A stretch of DNA of 64,000 bases from an uncultured Muribaculaceae bacterium (GTDB lineage Bacteria > Bacteroidota > Bacteroidia > Bacteroidales > Muribaculaceae): positions 32,959 to 96,958 of the forward strand of contig CAUBWJ010000006.1 in the NCBI GenBank assembly GCA_958439725.1, given 5' to 3'. The notes below the pieces were generated by a model. It did not search any database. It saw nothing but the letters and a program-made list of their open reading frames with translations, and had not been told where the DNA came from. Below, piece after piece: positions 9,894 to 18,293 of the stretch. The first letter of the stretch is position 1. Every line of letters begins with the position of its first letter. Position numbers and translations under genes: made by a program.

Positions 9894-10090
9894 CCGCCGT
9901 AGAAAGCCTTTATAATAAGAAGGGACTGACCTTCAGAGAGGGTAGTGGTGGCATATTTGCCGCGAGGAACGACGGTATTGTCCACCGCGACAGCTATCCC
10001 GGCAGGAGTGATGTTTTGGGAAGCGAGCACTTCCGAAACGGTTGCTCCTTCCTTAATCTCCACATTCTTTCCGTTGACTTTGATATTCAT
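9890..10090 (-). CDS. thiS: Sulfur carrier protein ThiS
   Basis: A 66-residue ubiquitin-like carrier ending in Gly-Gly (IKAFYGG). The C-terminal glycine is adenylated and thiocarboxylated to deliver sulfur to ThiG. It overlaps thiD by 4 nt upstream and the TenI-like gene by 4 nt downstream. The adenylating partner ThiF is not encoded in this operon. Confidence 0.93.
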   Translation of the reverse strand: MNIKVNGKNVEIKEGATVSEVLASQNITPAGIAVAVDNTVVPRGKYATTTLSEGQSLLIIKAFYGG

Positions 10091-10920
10091 TTTCTATAAC
10101 CGGTATTAGGAATTGTAAACTTCATGTGGCGTGGGGCGAAAAGGTGATTTACGGGCCCGTGGCCATGGCCTATGTCGACTCTGGCTCCCGACTGCAATGC
10201 ACGCGTGACGAAAAGCTTGGCGCGTCCCACGGCATCATCCACTGTCATTCCGAGTGCAAGATAGCAAGCTATGGCTGAAGAGAGGGTGCAGCCGGTGCCA
10301 TGGGTGTTTTCAGTCACGACCTCATCGGCCTTGTAGCCGATAGGCTCATTCTGGCCCTCGAGAAACAGGAGGTCCGTTTTTACACCGGGTGTGGGAGCGT
10401 CGCCTCCTTTCAGAAGAATATTGCGGCATCCCATGCGGCGGAACTCCGCCGCCTGACGGTAAGGATCGGATTCGCCGGTAAGCTGTCGGGCCTCGTTGAC
10501 GTTGGGAGTGACGACGAGAGAGAGAGGAAAAATCCGCTCGATAAGAAGCCGAATGGCATCCGGCTCAAGAAGCACGGAGCCGGAAGTGGCAACGGAAACG
10601 GGATCAACCACGAGAAGTTCAGGCTTATGATGTTCAAGTGACGTAGCCACAGCTTCTATGACTTCACGGTTGAAGAGCATGCCGGTCTTGACGGCACGTG
10701 GGGGAATATCGGACCACACGGCTTCTATCTGTCCGGCTACTATGTCGGGACTGACCTTTCCAATGGCGGAAACACCTTCGGTATTCTGAACGGTAAGGGC
10801 CGTTATCGCCGTCATGGCATAGCATCCTATCGCCGAGATAGTCTTGATGTCGGCCTGAATGCCGGCGCCTCCGCTACAGTCGGATCCGGCGATTGACAGA
10901 ACAGGTATGTAACGCTTCAT
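10087..10920 (-). CDS. thiD: Hydroxymethylpyrimidine / phosphomethylpyrimidine kinase
   Basis: A 277-residue ribokinase-like enzyme making HMP-P and HMP-PP. The N-terminal motif SIAGSDCSGGAGIQADIKT and the C-terminal anion hole ENTHGTGCTLSSAIA are canonical. It is the first gene of the thi operon, about 83 nt downstream of the TPP aptamer, and is coupled to thiS by a 4-nt overlap. Confidence 0.95.
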   Translation of the reverse strand: MKRYIPVLSIAGSDCSGGAGIQADIKTISAIGCYAMTAITALTVQNTEGVSAIGKVSPDIVAGQIEAVWSDIPPRAVKTGMLFNREVIEAVATSLEHHKPELLVVDPVSVATSGSVLLEPDAIRLLIERIFPLSLVVTPNVNEARQLTGESDPYRQAAEFRRMGCRNILLKGGDAPTPGVKTDLLFLEGQNEPIGYKADEVVTENTHGTGCTLSSAIACYLALGMTVDDAVGRAKLFVTRALQSGARVDIGHGHGPVNHLFAPRHMKFTIPNTGYRK

Positions 10921-11002
10921 AATTACATATAATTACAGCGGTCAATGAAAAACAAAACTTCATCGGCCGACAAAATCGGGTGCAAAAACTGGAAAAGAGA
11001 GT

Positions 11003-11091
11003 AACAATCCCTTCGCCGGAATTATCCGTTTCAGGTTCGGAGGGTATAAATCTCAGCCCCGCGGTTGAAAACGGAGCACCCCTTTGTCGAC
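11003..11091 (-). promoter_or_regulatory. TPP riboswitch (THI element)
   Basis: Reading the minus strand gives AAGGGGTGCTCCG, then GGGGCTGAGATT, then ACCCTCCGAACCTGA, then CGGATAATTCCGGCGAAGGG. These are the conserved TPP aptamer blocks (GGGGUGC, CUGAGA, ACCUGA, GGAUAAU, CGAAGGG). A short ACAA/TTGT pairing closes P1. It lies directly upstream of thiD and so should switch off the whole operon when TPP is plentiful. Between aptamer and thiD (10945-10980) a weak CCGA/TCGG hairpin precedes a T-rich run. This could be an attenuator, but I am not sure of the mechanism. Confidence 0.95.
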
Positions 11092-11097
11092 ACGCCA

Positions 11098-11127
11098 CAA
11101 ATTTAAGTAATATAATTGAAACGCCAA
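11098..11127 (-). promoter_or_regulatory. Promoter of the thiamine operon
   Basis: On the minus strand, TTG at 11127-11125, 19 nt, then TAAATTTG at 11105-11098. The predicted start is about 11091, exactly at the 5' edge of the TPP aptamer. Confidence 0.8.
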
Positions 11128-11136
11128 GGTGTTGTG

Positions 11137-11167
11137 TTGGTATATTTAGGCGTAATTCGTAAATTTG
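11137..11167 (+). promoter_or_regulatory. Promoter of the DEAD-box helicase gene
   Basis: TTG at 11137-11139, 20 nt, then TAAATTTG at 11160-11167. The leader would be about 22 nt. It is divergent from the thi promoter, with only about 10 bp between the two -33 elements. Confidence 0.8.
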
Positions 11168-11195
11168 CGCCGTTTTTTATCAGACTAACACAAGA

Positions 11196-12644
11196 ATGAA
11201 GTTTGAAGAATTAGATCTGAATTATGATGTGCTTGACGCTCTCGATGCAATGCACATAACGGACTGCACCCCCATCCAGGAACAATCCATACCGCTAACC
11301 CTTGAAGGACGCGACCTTATAGCCGTGGCTCAGACCGGAACCGGCAAAACCGCCGCTTATCTGCTTCCGGTGCTCAACCGTCTGGCCGACGGTGATTTTC
11401 CAGAAGACGCGGTGAACTGCATCGTGATGACTCCGACGCGCGAACTCGCCATGCAGATTGACCAGCAGCTTCAGGGATTCAGCTATTTCCTGAATGTGAG
11501 CAGTCTGCCCATCTACGGAGGAACTGACGGCGCGACGTTTGCTCTGCAGCAGCGCGGACTGAAACTCGGCGCGGATGTGGTGATTGCAACTCCGGGCCGA
11601 CTTCTGGCCCATCTGCAGATGGGGTGCGTGGATCTTTCGAGGGTTTCTTTTTTCATTCTTGACGAGGCAGACAGGATGCTCGACATGGGATTCTTCGACG
11701 ACATAATGCAGATTGTGAAACACCTTCCCTCTGAGCGGCAGACACTGATGTTCTCGGCAACTATGCCGCCGAAAATCCAGCAGCTTGCCAAGACGATACT
11801 CCGCGATCCGGCCGAGGTGAAAATAGCGGTGTCACGTCCGGCCGAGAAGATAGACCAGCGGGCATATTTCTGCTACGAACCTCAGAAACTTCCCCTTATA
11901 AAGAAACTGCTTGGTGGCCCTGAGGCAAAATGCGTGCTTGTGTTCGCCTCATCCAAACTGAAGGTTAAGGAAATAGCCAGGGAACTCCGCAAGGCAAAGG
12001 TGAAACTGGGCGAGATGCATTCTGACCTTGACCAGAACAAGCGAGAGGAAGTGATGCTCGATTTCAAAGCGGGGCGAACGGATGTGCTTGTGGCTACAGA
12101 TATCGTGGCCCGCGGCATAGATATAGACGGTATATCTATGGTAGTAAACTATGATGTGCCTCACGATGCCGAGGATTATGTGCACCGCATAGGACGAACG
12201 GCACGAGCCAGTGCCGAGGGCGTGGCAGTGACGTTTGTAAGCGACAAAGACCGCCGACGTTTTGCAGGAATCGAGAAATTCCTCGGCAAAAAAGTGAAGC
12301 GTTATAGCATGGACGGTGAAACTGACGGTGAGCTATCCGATGAGAGCCCTTCTGGCGATAACCGCGGTGAGGGCAAAAGAAATGGCCGTAAAAAGGGGAA
12401 CGGCACCGGAAACGGAGGCAGGCGAAACAGCCGCCACTGCGGACACAATAAAAAGCCGGCAGATGAGAATAGAGCTGCGGACTCCCATAAAGATAAAGAG
12501 ATTGCCAACAAAGAGATCCCGGCAGCGAACCATGACGGCAACAATAACAAAAACTCAGAAGGCAAAAAGCGCCCTTCGAGAAGATGGAGGAATCACGGGA
12601 GACGCAACGGCGATAATACCCGTGGGAACGCGCCGGAGGCGTGA
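11196..12644 (+). CDS. DEAD-box ATP-dependent RNA helicase (RhlE/CsdA-like)
   Basis: A 482-residue RNA helicase. Motifs are in order: Q motif CTPIQEQSIP (24-33), Walker A AQTGTGKT (45-52), PTREL (80-84), DEAD (156-159), SAT (187-189) and HRIGRTAR (330-337). From about residue 375 the protein becomes a long tail rich in Lys, Arg, Asn and Gly (GRKKGNGTGNGGRRNSR), typical of RNA-annealing extensions. It likely remodels structured RNA in ribosome assembly or decay. It is monocistronic and divergent from the thi operon. Confidence 0.93.
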   Translation: MKFEELDLNYDVLDALDAMHITDCTPIQEQSIPLTLEGRDLIAVAQTGTGKTAAYLLPVLNRLADGDFPEDAVNCIVMTPTRELAMQIDQQLQGFSYFLNVSSLPIYGGTDGATFALQQRGLKLGADVVIATPGRLLAHLQMGCVDLSRVSFFILDEADRMLDMGFFDDIMQIVKHLPSERQTLMFSATMPPKIQQLAKTILRDPAEVKIAVSRPAEKIDQRAYFCYEPQKLPLIKKLLGGPEAKCVLVFASSKLKVKEIARELRKAKVKLGEMHSDLDQNKREEVMLDFKAGRTDVLVATDIVARGIDIDGISMVVNYDVPHDAEDYVHRIGRTARASAEGVAVTFVSDKDRRRFAGIEKFLGKKVKRYSMDGETDGELSDESPSGDNRGEGKRNGRKKGNGTGNGGRRNSRHCGHNKKPADENRAADSHKDKEIANKEIPAANHDGNNNKNSEGKKRPSRRWRNHGRRNGDNTRGNAPEA

Positions 12645-12690
12645 TCCCCGGATTCATAAGGTCGGGCCGATTAAATGCCGGTTTCAGCTT

Positions 12691-13293
12691 TCAGTTAGAG
12701 AGCGGATTCTGCGGGTGGTAGAGCCATCCGCGGAATGATGAGCCGAGATAGCGCACAAAACGATGCCAATACCTATCCTCCGATCCGTCAAGAAGAGAAG
12801 AGGGGGATGGTGGAGAGGCGACAGCCCAGACGTGATCGTTGAGTTCCTCATCGAGCTGATATGGGCTCCATCCGCTGTAGCCTATGAAAAACCGCACAAA
12901 ACCTTCGAGAGGATAGCCTGAGTTTACATAATCGAGCATGGAGTCCATATCTCCTCCGATAAATATGCCCGGAGAAACTTCCCGGGCACCGGGAATGGCC
13001 GTGCCGAGGGTATGGATAAAGAAAAGACGGTCGTATGACATAGGTCCCCCACAGAACACAGGGACTGATTCGGAGCGCCTGACACCCGACAGGAGCCCCT
13101 GAAGCGTGTATGCTGTAAGCCGGTTCAACACCACTCCCATCGAGGGGGCGGCATGAGCGTAATCCACCAGCAGAATTACGGAATGAAGGAAATGCTGGTC
13201 GCGGAGGAAGGGCTCGGCCACGAGCACAGAGCCCGGAACCGGGCTTCCGCTCGCTATTTTTATATTGAAAAGGAGTTCGTCGTAATTGGTCAT
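12691..13293 (-). CDS. YqgE/AlgH family protein (UPF0301)
   Basis: A 200-residue protein. The N-terminal half has the family signature GSVLVAEPFLRDQHFLHSVI and GVVLNRLT, followed by GGP and a Gly-rich FIGGDMDSM and FFIGYSGWSPYQLDEE. The family is widespread and its biochemical role is unknown. It reads convergently toward the helicase gene, with 46 nt between the stops and no clear terminator. Confidence 0.9.
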   Translation of the reverse strand: MTNYDELLFNIKIASGSPVPGSVLVAEPFLRDQHFLHSVILLVDYAHAAPSMGVVLNRLTAYTLQGLLSGVRRSESVPVFCGGPMSYDRLFFIHTLGTAIPGAREVSPGIFIGGDMDSMLDYVNSGYPLEGFVRFFIGYSGWSPYQLDEELNDHVWAVASPPSPSSLLDGSEDRYWHRFVRYLGSSFRGWLYHPQNPLSN

Positions 13294-13433
13294 TTGGCGG
13301 TTTGGTGTATTTGTTTTCTAAAGTTATGGTTTAATATCTGCCTGACAAAAAAAGAGCGACGAAAAAACCAATAAAAATCAAAAAAAACTGTAAAAAATAA
13401 TGCGTTTCGGGAAAGAGGGGGGATTTAATTGGT

Positions 13434-13441
13434 TATATTTG
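13434..13441 (+). promoter_or_regulatory. Possible ancestral promoter (-7) of the Dxs-like gene
   Basis: TATATTTG matches TAnnTTTG. No clear TTG is seen at the -33 position. The predicted start is near 13448, so the inverted-repeat element at 13459-13815 would lie inside the transcript leader. Without the element the leader would be about 23 nt, a usual length here. Confidence 0.4.
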
Positions 13442-13458
13442 TAAGAAAGATAGACTAA

Positions 13459-13815
13459 GAGCTTGTTTAAATAATAAATGTTGACGACAGGGTCGCATAG
13501 CTTAAGCGGATTTTTGTTTTGCGACGAAGGAGTGTACTTGATGTACACGACAGAGAAGCAGGACGAAAAGCGGCCAAGATATGCGAATGAAGGACAACAT
13601 AAACAAGTTCAATCCATCTTCCGTAAGTTTAAAAATTAATGAAATTTCAGATTGATTGTAAAAGTATTAGTAGGAATTACCTCCCAGCTGTCATTCGCCG
13701 GCATCTTTCCGCTTGCTCTTCGGTCGTTATGGAACCCCATAACTCCCTCATCACAAACGAAAATCTGCTCGACGACTGACAGCCCTGTCGTCAACATTTA
13801 TTATTAAACAAGCTC
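13459..13815. mobile_element. 357-bp MITE-like inverted-repeat element with TAA target duplication
   Basis: The ends, starting GAGCTTGTTTA, are inverted repeats of about 35 bp with a single one-base gap (13459-13492 against 13783-13815). Homology continues inward with divergence to about 13595 and 13686, leaving a central spacer of about 90 nt. TAA at 13456-13458 and 13816-13818 flanks both ends as a likely target-site duplication. Each arm holds its own inner hairpin: GTGTAC/GTACAC at 13532-13548 and GTTATGG/CCATAAC at 13726-13743. There is no transposase ORF, so movement would need an enzyme in trans. It ends 15 nt before the start codon of the Dxs-like gene. Confidence 0.8.
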
Positions 13816-13830
13816 TAAAACCTTATAAAA

Positions 13831-15588
13831 ATGAAACTAACCGACATCAAGTCGCCGGCGGATATAAAGGCCCTCGGCATAAATGAACTTAACGAAATAT
13901 GCGGTGAAATACGCAAATCCCTGTTAATGAAACTAAGCCGTCACGGCGGCCATGTGGGCCCGAATCTGGGCATGGTGGAGATGTCGGTTGCGCTGCACTA
14001 TGTGTTTGATTATCCTCAGGACAAGATTGTGTACGATGTGTCGCACCAGAGCTATGTGCACAAAATGCTCACAGGTCGAATGAAAGCATTTACCGACCCT
14101 GCGGAATATGACACGGTGACCGGATTCACCAATCCGGCCGAAAGTCCGGCCGACATATTTACCATAGGACATACATCGACGGGAGTGAGTCTGGCCGGAG
14201 GATTGGTGAAGGCCAGAAATCTTAAAGGGGGAACGGAAAGAATAGTGGCCGTTGTGGGAGACGGCTCGCTCAGCGGAGGCGAGGCTTTCGAGGGGCTTAA
14301 CGTGGCGGCAACTCTCAGCGGCAATTTCGTGATTGTGGTGAATGACAATGATATGTCGATAGCCGAGAATCATGGCGGACTATACGAAAACCTCAAGCTT
14401 CTTCGCGATACCGACGGCAATGCGCCGCTCAACTATTTCAAGGCTCTCGGGCTGGACTACCGCTATGTGGCTTACGGCAACGACCTGAAATCGCTTATAG
14501 ACGCCTTTGAGGAGGTGAAGAATCTTGATCACCCAGTGGTGGTGCATGTATGTACCCAAAAAGGAAAAGGATTTGCGCCCGCAGAGGCAAATAAAGAGGA
14601 ATTTCATTTTTCGGGGCCGTTCGATATTCATTCGGGCCAGATGCTTTATGTGGATGAAACGCCAGATTACGGCGATATAACAGCCGAACATCTGCTGAAG
14701 ATGATGAAAGAGGACCCATCGGTGCTTGCCATCACTGCGGGTACTCCCGGCGTGATAGGATTCACTCCCGAACGCAGGCATGAGGCAGGAAAGCAGTTTG
14801 AAGACGTCGGCATCGCCGAGCAGGAAGCGGTAGCGCTGGCATCAGGCGTGGCACGTGGGGGTGGAAAGCCCTTCTTCGGAGTGGTAAGCTCATTCGTGCA
14901 GCGCGCCTACGACCAGCTTTCGCAGGACATGGCCATCAACGGCGCGCCGGCCGTGATAGGAATATTCTATGGGTCGGTGCTGGGAATGAATGACGTGACG
15001 CATCTGGGATGGTTTGACATCGCGCTTATAAGCAATATCCCCAATATAGTGTTCCTCGCTCCGACATGCCGCCAGGAATATCTGGCCATGCTTGACTGGG
15101 GAATGCGGCAGAATGAACATCCCGTGGTAATAAAACTGCCGGGCGGTGCCGTGGTGGACTGTGACCGGACGTTTGAAACGGACTATGATGTGCTGAACCG
15201 GTATGAAACCATACGGAAAGGCAATAAGGTTGCTCTTATCGGAGCCGGTACGTTCTTCAAGACGGCAATGGATGCGGCGGACTTGCTTAAAGATGCCGGA
15301 ATCGAGGCGACAGTGATAAATCCACGCTATCTCAGCGGCCTTGACTGCGATACTCTCGAATCTCTCAAGAAAGATCATAATCTGGTTGTAACCATAGAGG
15401 ACGGCATTCTTGATGGAGGCTGGGGAGAAAAAATAGCGCGTTACTACGGCACTGACACGGAAATGATGGTGAAGTGCTATGGGCTTGAAAAGAAGTTCCT
15501 CGACCGGTATGACAGGAAACAGATTCTTCATGACAATCGCCTGACTGGTGCTCAGATAAGCCAGGATGTTAAAGAGTTACTTAAATAA
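13831..15588 (+). CDS. Dxs-like transketolase family protein (short paralogue of DXP synthase)
   Basis: A 585-residue thiamine-diphosphate enzyme of the DXP synthase/transketolase type. The ThDP motif is GDGSLSGGEAFEGLN (around 143-157) with VNDNDMSI following. The transketolase C-terminal domain starts near IGAGTFFKTA. It is shorter than usual Dxs (about 620-650 aa) and has SHQSY where Dxs has GHQAY near the active site. True DXP synthase, feeding the MEP pathway that also uses ispE in this window, is possible. A paralogue with a different acceptor is equally plausible. A MITE-like element lies immediately upstream. Confidence 0.75.
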   Translation: MKLTDIKSPADIKALGINELNEICGEIRKSLLMKLSRHGGHVGPNLGMVEMSVALHYVFDYPQDKIVYDVSHQSYVHKMLTGRMKAFTDPAEYDTVTGFTNPAESPADIFTIGHTSTGVSLAGGLVKARNLKGGTERIVAVVGDGSLSGGEAFEGLNVAATLSGNFVIVVNDNDMSIAENHGGLYENLKLLRDTDGNAPLNYFKALGLDYRYVAYGNDLKSLIDAFEEVKNLDHPVVVHVCTQKGKGFAPAEANKEEFHFSGPFDIHSGQMLYVDETPDYGDITAEHLLKMMKEDPSVLAITAGTPGVIGFTPERRHEAGKQFEDVGIAEQEAVALASGVARGGGKPFFGVVSSFVQRAYDQLSQDMAINGAPAVIGIFYGSVLGMNDVTHLGWFDIALISNIPNIVFLAPTCRQEYLAMLDWGMRQNEHPVVIKLPGGAVVDCDRTFETDYDVLNRYETIRKGNKVALIGAGTFFKTAMDAADLLKDAGIEATVINPRYLSGLDCDTLESLKKDHNLVVTIEDGILDGGWGEKIARYYGTDTEMMVKCYGLEKKFLDRYDRKQILHDNRLTGAQISQDVKELLK

Positions 15589-15602
15589 TATTAATCCGAA
15601 TT

Positions 15603-15633
15603 GACCTGATGCGGGTTGATACCGCATCAGGTC
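15603..15633 (+). terminator. Hairpin terminator after the Dxs-like gene
   Basis: A perfect 12-bp stem, GACCTGATGCGG with CCGCATCAGGTC, and a 7-nt loop, 14 nt past the stop codon. There is no strong T run after it. Confidence 0.65.
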
Positions 15634-15661
15634 GCTATCCAAACATAAACCAATCATTTAA

Positions 15662-17851
15662 ATGAAGAAACTTACAATGCTGTGCCTAAGCACTATGCTT
15701 TCGGTACCTATGCTCCTGGCTGATGTGGTACTCGTGGAAAACGGGCAGCCCAAAGGCAGGATAGTCTGCGACACCTCGGCCGTGAACCGTCAGGGAGCGG
15801 AACTGTTGAAGAAATTTGTGAAGCGAATTAGCGGAGCCGAACTTCCTATAGTGAAATCGGGGAGCGCTGTACGCAAGAACGATGTGGTGATAGGCCGGGG
15901 CGACACCTCGTCTCTCACCGAGGACGGTTTCCGTCTGAAGGAGGATAACGGAAAGCTGTTCATAAGCAGCGGCGGTGACAAAGGTGCCCTTTATGGAGTG
16001 GTGAGTTTACTTGAAGACAATCTTGGGGTGAACTATTACGGCGACAATGAGTATTCGTTCCAGCCGAGCAAGACAATAGTTCTGACAGGAGTGGACCGCT
16101 ACGAAAATCCTGCGTTCCGTTATCGTCAGAGCCAGAGCTATGCGCTTTCTGACCCGGATTACAGGGCATTCATGCGCTTCGAAGAGCCGGCCGACGAGTT
16201 TGCCGGCGGCTATTGGGTACACACAATGAACAGGCTTTTGCCAAGTGATGTTTACGGAAAATCGCATCCCGAATATTATTCATATATAAACGGTGAGCGC
16301 CGTCCCGGACATGCAAGCCAGTGGTGCCTGAACAATCCCGAGGTGCTTGAAAAAGCTGTTGCGGCCATTGACTCCGTGTTCAAAGCCAATCCGGGTCGCA
16401 ATATGATATCGGTGAGCCAAAACGACGGAAACTTCACCAATTGCGCATGCGAACTTTGCGCTGCAGTGGATTCGATAGAGGGGAGCCCGTCGGGTAACTT
16501 TGTACGTTTCCTCAACAAGCTGGCCGAACGTTTCCCCGACAAACAGTTCTCCACGCTTGCCTATCTCTTTACAATGCATCCGCCTAAGGTTACCAAACCG
16601 CTGCCTAATGTCAACATCATGCTCTGCGACATTGACTGCAAACGCGAGGTGCCACTGACCGACAACGCCAGCGGCCAGGACTTCATGAAGGCACTTGAGG
16701 GATGGAGCAAGATTTCCGATAATATTTTCGTGTGGGATTACGGCATCAACTTCTCCAACACATCCACTCCTTTCCCAAACTTCCCGATACTTCAGAAAAA
16801 TATCCAGACATTCCGCGACCATCACGTGAAGATGCATTTCTCGCAGATAGCAGGTTACCGTGGCGGCGATTTCTCGGAGATGCGCGCATGGATGGTGAGT
16901 AAGCTCATGTGGAATCCGGAGGCCGATTCCGATTCGCTTATGAGAGCGTTCATGAAAGACTATTATGGAGAGGCCGCTCCTTATATATATGATTACGAGA
17001 AACTGCTGGAAGGCGGTCTGCTCGCGTCGAACCGCGATCTGTGGATATATGATTCGCCGGTTTCGCACAAGGACGGAATGCTTAATCAGAAGCTAATAAA
17101 GCGTTACGACGAGCTCTGGGACAAGGCGGAGAAGGCTGTGGCCGGTGACAGCGCGCGGCTTGCAAGAGTGCAGCGGTCACGGCTTCCACTTCAGTACAGC
17201 AAGCTTGAGATTGCCCGCTCGAACGGCATTACGGATGTGGCTGCAACGGAGAATATGCTTGAGGATTTCAGGAAGAAGGCTGACCATTACGGACTGAAAT
17301 ACCTGAATGAAAACGGCAATACGCCCGGAGAATATTGCGAGCTGTTCAGAACAAGATATCTTCACGAGCCTGGCTTCAACAAGGCCCGCGGAGCCAAAAT
17401 CAATTTTATAGAAGGCCCGGATAAAAAATATGCGGCCCTTGGCGAAACAGCTCTTACCGACGAACTGTTCGGCGGCTCAAACTTCATAGAAGGCTGGGTT
17501 GGCTGGGAAGGAAGAGACGGCTCATTCGTGGTGGATCTTGGAAAGGAAACGGAATTCAGTCATGTGGGGGCAGATTTCCTGCATCAGATTGGCGGTTGGG
17601 TGCTTCTGCCCGAGAAAATCAATGTTTCCATATCGGATGACGGAAAGGCATTCAAAGAAATCGGGGAGGACGCCCGTGAAGAAGACCGTACACCCTCGAT
17701 TAAGTTCGTGGAATTTGCCGTGGATACACCGGCGCCTGTTAAAGCGCGTTATGTTAAAATGGATGTTACAGGAACAAAGATGTGCCCCTCGTGGCATTTC
17801 GGAGTAGGGCATCCGTCGTGGTTCTTCATGGATGAGGTGATAGTAAAATGA
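15662..17851 (+). CDS. Secreted DUF4838 protein with C-terminal discoidin-like domain
   Basis: A 729-residue exported protein. The signal peptide is MKKLTMLCLSTMLSVPMLLA. Residues about 25-150 form a glycosidase-associated alpha/beta domain (GDKGALYGVVSLLEDNLGV). The central part (about 150-430) resembles DUF4838, with YWVHTMNRLLP, CLNNPEV, SVSQNDG and CACELC. The C-terminal part (about 600-729, FVVDLGKETEFSHVGADFLH) looks like an F5/8 type C carbohydrate-binding fold. A glycan-cleaving role in the periplasm or at the surface is inferred; the substrate is unknown. No SusC/SusD pair is adjacent. Confidence 0.75.
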   Translation: MKKLTMLCLSTMLSVPMLLADVVLVENGQPKGRIVCDTSAVNRQGAELLKKFVKRISGAELPIVKSGSAVRKNDVVIGRGDTSSLTEDGFRLKEDNGKLFISSGGDKGALYGVVSLLEDNLGVNYYGDNEYSFQPSKTIVLTGVDRYENPAFRYRQSQSYALSDPDYRAFMRFEEPADEFAGGYWVHTMNRLLPSDVYGKSHPEYYSYINGERRPGHASQWCLNNPEVLEKAVAAIDSVFKANPGRNMISVSQNDGNFTNCACELCAAVDSIEGSPSGNFVRFLNKLAERFPDKQFSTLAYLFTMHPPKVTKPLPNVNIMLCDIDCKREVPLTDNASGQDFMKALEGWSKISDNIFVWDYGINFSNTSTPFPNFPILQKNIQTFRDHHVKMHFSQIAGYRGGDFSEMRAWMVSKLMWNPEADSDSLMRAFMKDYYGEAAPYIYDYEKLLEGGLLASNRDLWIYDSPVSHKDGMLNQKLIKRYDELWDKAEKAVAGDSARLARVQRSRLPLQYSKLEIARSNGITDVAATENMLEDFRKKADHYGLKYLNENGNTPGEYCELFRTRYLHEPGFNKARGAKINFIEGPDKKYAALGETALTDELFGGSNFIEGWVGWEGRDGSFVVDLGKETEFSHVGADFLHQIGGWVLLPEKINVSISDDGKAFKEIGEDAREEDRTPSIKFVEFAVDTPAPVKARYVKMDVTGTKMCPSWHFGVGHPSWFFMDEVIVK

Positions 17852-18159
17852 AGTGAGAACCACGGATGTTACAAATATGTGTCCAAATAAAAGTTAATTG
17901 TATTTTTGCTCATTCGCAGAGGTTATGTGCATTAAATTCGGGTAATAATCTGTGATGCAATGGTTACACTGCTTATGTGGCTAATGAAGATTTCTGAATG
18001 TTAAAAAGATTGATTAAATATTTTCAATAATTAACACGCATTAACCAAGCGCTTTTTTAGCCTAACAAATTGTAGCTGAAATGAGATATTGAAAACCGAA
18101 GTGTAATCAATTGTTAAAGCAAAACATGTAAATTCACTTTTATTTAAATTTATAAATAC

Positions 18160-18197
18160 CCGACGGCCGACACATTTATATGGATGTCGGCCGTCGG
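18160..18197. terminator. 13-bp hairpin in the DUF4838-NlpC intergenic region
   Basis: CCGACGGCCGACA pairs perfectly with TGTCGGCCGTCGG around a 12-nt loop. The minus-strand exit is AT-rich, while the plus-strand exit has no T run. It lies over 300 nt after the upstream stop, so it may end a distinct transcript or a long 3' end. Confidence 0.5.
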
Positions 18198-18233
18198 TGT
18201 ATCCGGGCGTTTTCAGATAAAAAACAAGTGTAG

Positions 18234-18241
18234 TATCTTTG
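18234..18241 (+). promoter_or_regulatory. Probable -7 element of the NlpC/P60 gene
   Basis: TATCTTTG (TAnnTTTG) about 52 nt upstream of the start codon. The -33 element is weak. Confidence 0.5.
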
Positions 18242-18293
18242 TATTGGAAAATCAATTGAAATCCGAGTTGATTTTGCCCAAATAATAACCGTC

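Larger units (their letters stand above)
17852..18293. other. 442-nt intergenic region
   Basis: AT-rich, with no credible ORF. It holds an isolated TATTTTTG at 17901-17908, the hairpin at 18160-18197 and the nlpC-gene -7 element at 18234-18241. Confidence 0.6.

Noticed and set aside
13459..13815. Invertible promoter switch
   Set aside because: The inverted repeats are part of long diverged arms with a TAA duplication outside, which fits a transposed element better; no recombinase is nearby and no promoter is seen in the central 90 nt.
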